From contig NZ_JAKRFZ010000013.1 in assembly GCF_022347765.1 (NCBI RefSeq), positions 81,190 to 145,189 on the forward strand: a stretch of 64,000 nt of DNA. Reading direction: 5' to 3'. The notes under the pieces were generated by a model. That model saw nothing but the letters and a program-made list of their open reading frames with translations, was not told where the DNA came from and searched no databases. This DNA is from Pseudoalteromonas sp. OOF1S-7. GTDB lineage: Bacteria; Pseudomonadota; Gammaproteobacteria; Enterobacterales; Alteromonadaceae. Position 1 is the first letter of the stretch. Every line of letters starts with the position of its first letter. Below, piece by piece: positions 26,698-34,951 of the stretch. Both the position numbers and the translations under genes were made by a program.

Positions 26698-27216
26698 TTA
26701 GAAATCTAGCTTCTCAATAATTTGATTTGCGACCACTTTGGCGCTTTGCTCATCTGTGCGTACCACGTGATCAGCCACTTCTTTATATAGTGGTTCACGT
26801 TCGCTTGCCAGACGCTCTAATACGTCGCGTGAATCTTCTTCTGTTTGAAGCAACGGACGACGCTTATCGCGTTGTGTACGCGCTACTTGCTTCTCAATCG
26901 GGGTTTCTAGATAAACCACAATACCACGAGCAGATAGTTTGTTACGTACCTCTTTACTGATGACCGAGCCGCCGCCAGTAGCCAATACGATGCCTTGCTT
27001 TTCGGTAAGATCAGAAATCACGGTCTCTTCGCGACGACGAAACCCTTCTTCCCCTTCAATATCGAACACCCAGGAGATATCGGCACCCGTACGGCGCTCG
27101 ATTTCTTGATCTGAATCGAAGAACTCCAGATGTAATTGGTCCGCAATGTGACGACCAATCGTGCTCTTACCAGCCCCCATTGGGCCTACCAGAAATATAT
27201 TACGTTTCTCAGCCAT
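26698..27216 (-). CDS. aroK: Shikimate kinase I
   Basis: AroK phosphorylates shikimate at the 3-hydroxyl with ATP. The 172-residue protein has Walker A GPMGAGKST (residues 11-19), the shikimate-binding DSDQEIERR, GEEGFRRRE and GGGSV, and the lid RDKRRPLL. It heads aroK-aroB-damX-dam and lies 151 bp downstream of pilQ, in a gap that probably holds its own promoter and shows no clear terminator. Confidence 0.97.
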   Translation of the reverse strand: MAEKRNIFLVGPMGAGKSTIGRHIADQLHLEFFDSDQEIERRTGADISWVFDIEGEEGFRRREETVISDLTEKQGIVLATGGGSVISKEVRNKLSARGIVVYLETPIEKQVARTQRDKRRPLLQTEEDSRDVLERLASEREPLYKEVADHVVRTDEQSAKVVANQIIEKLDF

Positions 27217-27367
27217 ATCTTTTTAGTACAAACGAACTCTAAAATTTGAAATAAAACCCCGCCTAACGACCTGGCCCCAAAATTAAGGAGGGGATTATCT
27301 CAGCATTCACTGCGTGATTTCAAGTCAAAAGGTAACTTTCACGCCCATTATTATTATTTTAGTCTGA

Positions 27368-29413
27368 CTAGAGTGAGTCATGCATGATCTTGGGCGTCAC
27401 AAAAATCAATAACTCTCTCTTTTCATTGATTTCTCGTGTGTTCCTAAATATGACACCTAAATAGGGAACATCACCCAGGACAGGCACCTTGCTCACCGCA
27501 TTGGTCATTTCCTGCTGATAAATCCCTCCCAGCACAACAGTTTGACCATTCTCTACCAACACCTGAGTCTGGATCCTTTGCGTATTGATTGCGACTGCCG
27601 GGCCATTGGCGGTCTGTACGGTATCACCCCGCGTATCCTGAGTTATGACCAAATCTAAAATAATTTTATTATCCGGGGTAATTTGCGGTGTCACTTCCAA
27701 ACTCAGTACCGCTTTTTTAAACTGCACGGTTGAGGCACCACTTGAGGCAGATTCCACATACGGGATCTCGGTACCTTGCTCAATCCGCGCTGTCTTCTGA
27801 TTGGCCGTGGTAATACTGGGCGTTGCAATGATCTCGCCTTTATTTTCCTGCTCCAGCGCCGACAGCTCCAAATCAATCAGGGTTCCGTCTGACAGTTTGG
27901 CAATGTGCATGCCCAAGCTGCCAGCTGGGTTTTGCACCGGCAGATTCACGTTCAAGCGCTCGGCCAAATCGGGAATGGTCCCCCCGGATAGTTTATTGGT
28001 GGCCTCAAGCGTTCCTGAAATAGCATCTGTGCCTTGTTGATCGCTGAATCCCCAGCGGATCCCCAAATCTTCCTGTACGTTGTCTGATACAGTCACCATG
28101 CGTGACTCAATACGCACCTGCTTGACCGGTACATCCAGCGTTTCTACCATGCGTCTGACATTCTCGATACTGCGTGAAGTGTCCTTAATTAATAAGGTGT
28201 TGGTACGCTTATCAACAGAAACGCTGCCACGCAAACTGATGATCGAGTTTTCGTCCGTTTTAAGCAGATCTGCAAACTCTTCCGCTTTGGCGTAATTGAG
28301 CTGAATATACTCACTGTAAAGTGGCTCCAGCTCCTCAACCTGACGCTTTGCCTGGAGCTCTTTGGCTTCTCTGGCGGCCAACTCTTCAGATGGTGCCACC
28401 ATTAAAATCGCCCCTTCCATGCGTTTATCCAGCCCTTTTACCCGTAATACCACATCCAGCGCCTGGTCCCAGGGTACACCGTCCAAACGCAGCGTGATGT
28501 TCCCTGTTACCGAGTCACTTGTGACCAGGTTAAAATTATTGGTATCGGCGATGATCTGTAACACCGAACGAATTGGGATATCCTGGAAGTTTAACGTGAT
28601 TGGCTGACCCTGGTAGTTTTTCTTCTCTGCGTAGGAGAACTCCTGCTCGTCTTTTTCTACCGTCAGGGTAAAAATATTGTCCAATTGCTGATAATTGAAT
28701 TTAAACGCCCCATTGGGCTTGATCACTAAGCGGCTCTTACCTTCTTCCCGAAAGGTTTCTATTGTGCTGACTACCGTGCCAAAATCAACCACATCCAGTT
28801 CGTACAGTAACTCATCAGGGATGGCGATATGATGAAAGTCGGCGTAGATCTGTCCACCGCGTTCCTGCACATCAATTGCTGCCTGGCTGGAGTCCAGAAA
28901 AGCCAGGATCTGCGCAGCGCCCTTCTCTGTGCGGCGAAAATCGACATTCTGGATCCGATTCATGGCACTGTGCAGGGCGTCTGGCAGTACGTCATCGCTG
29001 GCAATCGGGATCGGCTGGTCAGATACTTTGACATAAACCAGGTTGTTCTTGACCTCAGTTCGGTAGAGCTTAAGCGCTTTCATTTCGACGCTGAGGACAA
29101 ATCCCCCGCTTTCCATTCTGCTTTTGATCTGCTCGATACCCGCTTTATTAACCTTCAGCAGTTCCAGGCTTTCTTCATACTCTGCATCCGGGAAAAACAG
29201 CTCGATCCGGGCAGGTTCATTGAGCACCTGTACTTTCGGTTCAACCGCCAGCTTTTCATCAAACACGAGCTGTAACTCAGTTTCTCCATTAGGCACCGGG
29301 TTATAGCGGACATCGTACAGCATAGGCATTGCCTGGGCGAACAGTGCAGCCCCCATTAAAATGCCGCCCATCAGAGTTTTCACAACGTGTTTGATCCCGT
29401 CGCGCGCAATCAT
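27368..29413 (-). CDS. pilQ: Type IV pilus secretin PilQ
   Basis: PilQ forms the outer-membrane ring through which the type IV pilus passes. The 681-residue protein has a signal peptide (ending ALFAQA), two AMIN-type domains (about 25-240), an N0 domain with NFQDIPIRSVLQIIA, an N1 domain, and the C-terminal secretin barrel (about 470-680) with VPVLGDVPYLGVIFR and ELLIFVTPKIM. The start at 29413 was chosen because AAGGTG lies before it and it does not overlap pilP, whereas the longer form would. Confidence 0.95.
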   Translation of the reverse strand: MIARDGIKHVVKTLMGGILMGAALFAQAMPMLYDVRYNPVPNGETELQLVFDEKLAVEPKVQVLNEPARIELFFPDAEYEESLELLKVNKAGIEQIKSRMESGGFVLSVEMKALKLYRTEVKNNLVYVKVSDQPIPIASDDVLPDALHSAMNRIQNVDFRRTEKGAAQILAFLDSSQAAIDVQERGGQIYADFHHIAIPDELLYELDVVDFGTVVSTIETFREEGKSRLVIKPNGAFKFNYQQLDNIFTLTVEKDEQEFSYAEKKNYQGQPITLNFQDIPIRSVLQIIADTNNFNLVTSDSVTGNITLRLDGVPWDQALDVVLRVKGLDKRMEGAILMVAPSEELAAREAKELQAKRQVEELEPLYSEYIQLNYAKAEEFADLLKTDENSIISLRGSVSVDKRTNTLLIKDTSRSIENVRRMVETLDVPVKQVRIESRMVTVSDNVQEDLGIRWGFSDQQGTDAISGTLEATNKLSGGTIPDLAERLNVNLPVQNPAGSLGMHIAKLSDGTLIDLELSALEQENKGEIIATPSITTANQKTARIEQGTEIPYVESASSGASTVQFKKAVLSLEVTPQITPDNKIILDLVITQDTRGDTVQTANGPAVAINTQRIQTQVLVENGQTVVLGGIYQQEMTNAVSKVPVLGDVPYLGVIFRNTREINEKRELLIFVTPKIMHDSL

Positions 29414-29426
29414 ATTTTCACCTTTT

Positions 29427-29966
29427 TTATTCTTCACTGGCACCGACGTCCTCGGCTTCTACCATTTCGACTTTGCTGAGACGCTCTTTCCAGCACCCAG
29501 TCCCATCCGGGATCAGCTCCATCAGCTCCAGATGATCGGCCTGTACACTGATAACTTTACCGTGATACAAACCCATATATTCATTTTTCTTAATTCTGAA
29601 CAAGCCTTGCTCACCAGCACGGATGAGAGCCCATACTATCTCCCCGCGCGTAATAGTGCCCTTCATGACCAAGTTATCCAGAGCATATTTTTCCAACGGA
29701 TCTCGGGGACGATTAGGGTCCGGGTGCAAACAGTTTTTCACTTGCACCAGGCGACTTTCAATGACTTCCGGCTGCGGTGCCACAAAAGGGCTACGCAGTT
29801 TACCAGCACTGTAGGAGAAATGCTCAAACCGGGCCATTTCAGGCATTGGGTCAATGCTCGGGGTGGCATTGGCCTGAACCCGATCAATAAATTCTTTTTG
29901 TTCAGCGGTGTTATCGTTGCACCCCGTTAACACGGTCACCGTAAGCAATACGAGCAGGTATCTCAT
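29427..29966 (-). CDS. pilP: Type IV pilus lipoprotein PilP
   Basis: PilP is an inner-membrane lipoprotein linking the PilMNO platform to PilQ. The 179-residue protein has a lipobox (LTGC at residues 13-16), a flexible segment, and a C-terminal beta domain with FVMKGTITRG-like and WALIRAGEQGLFRIKKNEYMG patterns (the first reads LVMKGTITRG here). Its ATG overlaps the pilO stop by one base. Confidence 0.93.
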   Translation of the reverse strand: MRYLLVLLTVTVLTGCNDNTAEQKEFIDRVQANATPSIDPMPEMARFEHFSYSAGKLRSPFVAPQPEVIESRLVQVKNCLHPDPNRPRDPLEKYALDNLVMKGTITRGEIVWALIRAGEQGLFRIKKNEYMGLYHGKVISVQADHLELMELIPDGTGCWKERLSKVEMVEAEDVGASEE

Positions 29967-30568
29967 TATTCCGCCTCCTGCTCATAGCGATACGTCTTTG
30001 CCACTACGCTGAACACCAGTTGGTTATTGCCTGCACCTTCAATACGGAAGTCATGCAAACTCACAATACGCGGCAGTTGCGCAACTTTACTGACAAACTC
30101 ACCAAATTCATGATAGGTCCCAACCACTTCGAGGTTGATCGGCAGCTCAGTATAAAACTCTTTCTTAACTTCAGGTAACCAGCCAATTTTTAAAAACGTC
30201 AGGCCACTGGAGGTGCCCACATACGTTAAATCATCAAGTAAGCCCGGTGTTTCATTGGAGGTTGGCAGCTTTCTTAGCAATTGAGAAAACTGCGCTTCCA
30301 TGTCCTGCATTTGCTGGCGGTATAACTCCAGGTTATTCGCACGGCCATACTTAATACGATAACTGGTACGCAGGTCTTCTTCTTCTTTTACTGCTCGCTC
30401 AAAGCTGGCCACTGACGCTGAAACCAACATGCTGTAGCCTATCACCAGCATGATCACGACCACCACTGCGCAGCATATGACTTTTACCGGCAAAGGCCAT
30501 TCGCCAATGTTGTCCAGCTCAATTTCGTTCCAGTCGATCTCCTGTAGCGACTTCAGATCAAATTTCAT
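29966..30568 (-). CDS. pilO: Type IV pilus inner-membrane protein PilO
   Basis: PilO pairs with PilN to form the periplasmic alignment frame. The 200-residue protein has a short cytoplasmic start, one membrane helix (about 28-50, VKVICCAVVVVIMLVIGYS), a coiled coil and a C-terminal ferredoxin-like domain with LPTSNETPGLLDDLT and LEVVGTYHEFGEFVSKVAQLP. It follows pilN by 3 nt. Confidence 0.94.
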   Translation of the reverse strand: MKFDLKSLQEIDWNEIELDNIGEWPLPVKVICCAVVVVIMLVIGYSMLVSASVASFERAVKEEEDLRTSYRIKYGRANNLELYRQQMQDMEAQFSQLLRKLPTSNETPGLLDDLTYVGTSSGLTFLKIGWLPEVKKEFYTELPINLEVVGTYHEFGEFVSKVAQLPRIVSLHDFRIEGAGNNQLVFSVVAKTYRYEQEAE

Positions 30569-30571
30569 GGC

Positions 30572-31168
30572 CTAATTCTCCGCCTGTTTTGTCTGAGCCT
30601 GCTCGGCGCGCTCTTTTTCCATTTGAGCAAAAGTTTTGACGTAAAAGTTCATCGTAAAATTGCTTAGCAAGCGCTCTTCTCGCTCACCCGCAACGATCCC
30701 CTGCAGCAGGGGATCACGCAGTAAATAGGACGACTCTACAGCCCGCAGCATTTGCGACAAACGGTTATTGGATTCACTTCGACCGATGACTTTGATCATG
30801 TTTTGCTGCCGTTCCAGGCTGGTCAGGTAGACGCCTGCCGGCACCACCCGCGCCACTTCATCAATGATCTGCGTGCCCAGATTTCGGTTGCTCTGTAGCT
30901 CTTCTATCAGCCGGATACGGCGTTGCAGGTTTTCTTTTTGCTGGTTAAGCCCCTGGATTTCACCGATCCGCTTATCCAGTTTTTTTATCTCGCTGGAAAG
31001 ATAGCGATTTTTAATTTCCTGCCCTTCTTTGAGGGTGTCGTAAAACGCACCAATGCCGTACATTAGCGCCAGACTGGCGGCCACAATGATCCCCAGTATG
31101 GTCAGGAATTTTTGCTGTGAAGCCTGCCGTTGCTGTTCACGCCAGGGTAATAAATTTATATGTGGCAT
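30572..31168 (-). CDS. pilN: Type IV pilus inner-membrane protein PilN
   Basis: PilN has a short cytoplasmic N-terminus (PHINLLPWREQ) that binds PilM, one membrane helix (about 22-44), a coiled coil and a periplasmic domain with VYLTSLERQQNMIKVIGRSESN. The 198-residue length is normal. It overlaps the end of pilM by 13 nt. Confidence 0.95.
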   Translation of the reverse strand: MPHINLLPWREQQRQASQQKFLTILGIIVAASLALMYGIGAFYDTLKEGQEIKNRYLSSEIKKLDKRIGEIQGLNQQKENLQRRIRLIEELQSNRNLGTQIIDEVARVVPAGVYLTSLERQQNMIKVIGRSESNNRLSQMLRAVESSYLLRDPLLQGIVAGEREERLLSNFTMNFYVKTFAQMEKERAEQAQTKQAEN

Positions 31169-32235
31169 GATGAAAAGCTCCTCAATGCCAACCCGGTAGC
31201 AATAGCAAACTGCGCTCTGTGATTGGCCAGCACACCCCGATCCACTTTAGGTGCTATTTCCATATTCGCAAACGGATCGGCCACAATCGCATGCACACCC
31301 AGTTCATCGACAAGTAGGCGATCAAGCCCTTCAACCTGCGCAGTACCGCCGGTCAAAACAATGTAATCGACCTGCTCCTGGCCACTGGTGGTCATAAACA
31401 TTTGCAGTGCACGACGTACCTGTTGTAGTAATGATGTCTGAAAAGGTGCGAGCACTTCAAAGGTGTAGTTGGGTGGCAGATCGCCGGTGGTTTTTGCCAG
31501 CTCAGCCTGATCAAAACTCTTATTGTAATAAGCAACAATACTATTGGTATATTGCTCCCCACCGAACACCTGGTCCCGGGTATACAAGGTTTTGCCAGAC
31601 TGCACTACGCTCACCAAGGTGACCACGGCACCAATGTCGATGATCCCCACGACTTTGTCGTAGGCGTCCGATGGTAACTGACCATATAAAACTTCCACAG
31701 AGCGTGCCAGCGCATAGCTTTCGACATCCACGACTTTGGCTCTCAAGCCAGCTTCTTCCAGTGCACTCACGCGTGCCTGAACGCTTTCTGTTCTGGCCGC
31801 TGATAACAACACATTGACCTTGGAAGGATCCGCTTCATTGACTGTCAGTTTTTCGAAATCCAGACTCACTTCGTCAAGCGGATAAGGGATCAAGCTGTCA
31901 GCTTCAATGGCAATTTGTGACTCCAATTCAGCATCGCTTAACGAGACATCCATAAATATCATTTTAGTGATAACAGTTTGCCCGGACACTGCAACAGCGG
32001 CGAAATGGCTGGTTTTAGGAAGACGCTTGCGTATTTTGCTGATGACCTTACCGACCGCTTCAATATCCTGGATGGCACGCTCTTTCATGGCCCCCTTAGG
32101 CAATGGTTCGATGGCCACAGCTTCCACCCGGTAACCCGCGCTTGATTCAGCCAGCAACACGGCCTTCACACAGTGTGACCCTATGTCTACCCCGACCATC
32201 ATGGGTGCTTGTTTTTTTAAGAATTGACGCAACAT
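31156..32235 (-). CDS. pilM: Type IV pilus assembly ATPase-fold protein PilM
   Basis: PilM is a cytoplasmic FtsA/actin-like protein that holds the tip of PilN. The 359-residue protein shows nucleotide-binding elements VGVDIGSHCVKAV (near residue 13), GIIDIGAVVTLVSV and YIVLTGGTAQVEGL. It is the first gene of pilMNOPQ and is divergent from mrcA across a 224-bp promoter region. This arrangement is conserved across gammaproteobacteria. Confidence 0.95.
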   Translation of the reverse strand: MLRQFLKKQAPMMVGVDIGSHCVKAVLLAESSAGYRVEAVAIEPLPKGAMKERAIQDIEAVGKVISKIRKRLPKTSHFAAVAVSGQTVITKMIFMDVSLSDAELESQIAIEADSLIPYPLDEVSLDFEKLTVNEADPSKVNVLLSAARTESVQARVSALEEAGLRAKVVDVESYALARSVEVLYGQLPSDAYDKVVGIIDIGAVVTLVSVVQSGKTLYTRDQVFGGEQYTNSIVAYYNKSFDQAELAKTTGDLPPNYTFEVLAPFQTSLLQQVRRALQMFMTTSGQEQVDYIVLTGGTAQVEGLDRLLVDELGVHAIVADPFANMEIAPKVDRGVLANHRAQFAIATGLALRSFSSCHI

Positions 32236-32459
32236 GCCATTAGCCCAAGTATCCAGAATTCTGTACAGTGTTAATTAAGAGTTTAGTCATTTAGGTACAG
32301 TTTGGCGAAAAGCATTGTACTACTTGCCAACTTTCGGCCACACTCCCACGCACCTTAATTAGGCACAAAGTAATTTACGCAAAAATTATTAATCGTTTTT
32401 TAATCAGGATATACTAGCAGTGTCCGATTGTAATTGGGAGTCTCGCTAGAGATAAATTC

Positions 32460-34907
32460 GTGAATTTATTAAAAAGATTACTACACCTGATACTGCTTTG
32501 CACGACACTGGGCCTGCTTACCCTGTTCGGCCTTTATTACTATGTCAAATCAGACATTCCCAGTGTTAAGGTTTTAAAAGATGTACAGCTGCAAACCCCG
32601 ATGCAGGTCTTTACCCGCGACGGCAAACTGATCAACCAGTTTGGCGAGAAACGCCGTATTCCGGTTAAAATTAATGACATTCCCGAGCCTTTACTCAAAG
32701 CCTTTCTGGCCACCGAAGACAACCGCTTTTACGACCATTTTGGTATCGATCCGATTGGCATAGTCCGCTCTTTTATCGTACTGGTCAGTACTGGCGAGAA
32801 AAAACAGGGCGCCAGTACCATCACCATGCAGCTGGCACGAAACTTCTTCCTGACTCGTGAAAAAGCCTATATCCGTAAAGTGAAAGAAATCTTCATCGCT
32901 CTGCATATCGAGCGGTTACTGAATAAAGATGAAATTTTGGAGCTTTATCTGAACAAAATAGAACTGGGCCACCGTGCTTTTGGGATCGGAGCCGCGGCGC
33001 AGGTGTATTACGGCAAAGAACTTCATGAACTCACATTGCCACAAATGGCCATGCTGGCTGGTTTACCCAAAGCCCCTTCAGCACTTAACCCTATCCGCAA
33101 CCCGCAACGTGCCAAATTGCGTCGTAACGTTGTGCTGGGCAGAATGCTCACTGAGGGTTATATCTCTCAGACGCAGTATAACGAAGCCACTCAGGCACCA
33201 ATCACGGCCAAGCGCCATGGCGCCGAGATAGAACTCTATGCCCCCTATATTTCGGAAATGGTCCGGGCTTATATGGTGAAAACTTATGGTGAGGATCAGG
33301 CCTACAATTCGGGATTTAAGGTCTACACCACTGTTGAATCCGACATTCAGGCTGCGGCTCAGCAAGCACTGATCGACAACCTGCACGCGTATGATATGCG
33401 CCATGGCTTCCGCGGGCCTGAGGCACAATACTGGCAGGCAGAAGAGTCGCTCTGGACAACCGCCAAGATCCTGGAAAAGCTCCAGAAGGTCAAAGAAATA
33501 GACCCGCTGCGCGCCGGGGTTGTTACAGCAGTTAACGAACAAAGCGCTACCGTACTGTTAAAGAATGGCACTGAGATCACTGTGCCCTGGTCTGGATTAA
33601 AGTGGGCACGCGCTTATATCACGGAGCGTCGTCAGGGTTTGCCACCCAAACTGGCGAGCGACATTCTGGCGCCTGGGATGCAAATCTGGGTGCGTGAAAC
33701 AGATCAGGACTGGCTGCTAAGCCAACTGCCACAACCGGCAAGTGCACTGGTTTCTCTCGACCCACAAAGTGGTCGTATCAAAGCCTTAGTGGGTGGCTAC
33801 AGTTTCCAGCAAAGTCAGTATAACCGTGCCGTTCAGGCCAAACGCCAGGTTGGCTCTAATATCAAGCCTTTCATTTATTCTGGTGCACTGGAAGCGGGTT
33901 ACACCCTGTCAACTATCATAAACGATGCGCCCATCAATCACTGGGATAAAAGTATGGGTGTGGCCTGGCGTCCCAAGAACAGCCCCGACGTTTACAGTGG
34001 CCCCATCCGTATCCGCCGAGCACTTGCCCAGTCGAAAAACGTCGTGTCTGTGCGCCTGCTGCGGGGTATGGGACTGAATGAGGCCGCCGATCATATTCTC
34101 AAGTTTGGCTTCAATAACGAAGACATTGTACGCAGCGAATCACTGGCGCTGGGCAGTGCTTCGCTGACCCCACTGGAAATGGCGCGTGGTATGAGTGCCT
34201 TTGCCAATGGCGGCCATCTGGTCGAAACCTACTTTATAGAGAAACTCACCGACAGTTACGGTAACCTGCTGGGCGCCGCCCAGCCGTTGAAAGTCTGTTC
34301 AGAGGATGAATGGGAAGTCGATCAATATACCTGTGCACCGCGTATCATCTCCGAACAAAATGCCTTTTTGATTGCCGACGCTATGAAAAGCGTGGTCTGG
34401 GGTGGCGGTAGCTGGAAGCACAAAACCGGCTGGAGTGGCACAGGCTGGCGCGCTCAGGCACTTAAGCGCAAAGATCTGGCGGGAAAAACCGGCACCACCA
34501 ATAACTCTGTCGACACCTGGTTCACCGGATTTAATCGCAACGTATTAACCACAGTATGGGTTGGCTTTGACGATCCCGGTAAATCGCTGGGTCGAGCCGC
34601 TTATAATGCCAACCTCGGCAAGCAACAGGTGGTCGGGGCGGAAGCCGGTGCCACGTCCGCACTACCGGGCTGGGTGCAGTTTATGGGCACAGCATTAAAA
34701 GACGAACCCCTGGCACCAATTGACCCACCACCAGGCCTGGTGTCGGTGCGTATTGATTTAAAAACCGGGCTGCTAAGCGAGCGCAACGACCACACCAGTC
34801 GCTTCGAGTACTTTGAACGCGGTACTGCTCCAAGCAAATATGTACTGGAAACGGGCTCAAGTACACCCTTTGAAGAACAGCTACCGGATACGGAAGAGTT
34901 GTTCTGA
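32460..34907 (+). CDS. mrcA: Class A penicillin-binding protein 1A
   Basis: PBP1A polymerises and crosslinks peptidoglycan at the inner membrane. The 815-residue protein has an N-terminal anchor helix (about 7-28), a GT51 transglycosylase domain with the catalytic-Glu motif ATEDNRFYDHFGID and GASTITMQLARN, an OB-like linker (about 330-420), and a transpeptidase domain with the active-site Ser in KRQVGSNIKPF, SKN in LAQSKNVVSV and KTGTTNN. The start is GTG at 32460; the -10-like TATACT at 32410-32415 is a plausible promoter element. It lies divergent from pilM. Confidence 0.95.
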   Translation: MNLLKRLLHLILLCTTLGLLTLFGLYYYVKSDIPSVKVLKDVQLQTPMQVFTRDGKLINQFGEKRRIPVKINDIPEPLLKAFLATEDNRFYDHFGIDPIGIVRSFIVLVSTGEKKQGASTITMQLARNFFLTREKAYIRKVKEIFIALHIERLLNKDEILELYLNKIELGHRAFGIGAAAQVYYGKELHELTLPQMAMLAGLPKAPSALNPIRNPQRAKLRRNVVLGRMLTEGYISQTQYNEATQAPITAKRHGAEIELYAPYISEMVRAYMVKTYGEDQAYNSGFKVYTTVESDIQAAAQQALIDNLHAYDMRHGFRGPEAQYWQAEESLWTTAKILEKLQKVKEIDPLRAGVVTAVNEQSATVLLKNGTEITVPWSGLKWARAYITERRQGLPPKLASDILAPGMQIWVRETDQDWLLSQLPQPASALVSLDPQSGRIKALVGGYSFQQSQYNRAVQAKRQVGSNIKPFIYSGALEAGYTLSTIINDAPINHWDKSMGVAWRPKNSPDVYSGPIRIRRALAQSKNVVSVRLLRGMGLNEAADHILKFGFNNEDIVRSESLALGSASLTPLEMARGMSAFANGGHLVETYFIEKLTDSYGNLLGAAQPLKVCSEDEWEVDQYTCAPRIISEQNAFLIADAMKSVVWGGGSWKHKTGWSGTGWRAQALKRKDLAGKTGTTNNSVDTWFTGFNRNVLTTVWVGFDDPGKSLGRAAYNANLGKQQVVGAEAGATSALPGWVQFMGTALKDEPLAPIDPPPGLVSVRIDLKTGLLSERNDHTSRFEYFERGTAPSKYVLETGSSTPFEEQLPDTEELF

Positions 34908-34918
34908 TAGCCATGACT

Positions 34919-34947
34919 AAAAAGGCCGGTCAGTGACCGGCCTTTTT
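34919..34947. terminator. Bidirectional terminator between mrcA and metL
   Basis: AAAAAGGCCGGTCA and TGACCGGCCTTTTT form a 14-bp perfect stem between convergent genes. Confidence 0.92.
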
Positions 34948-34951
34948 ATGC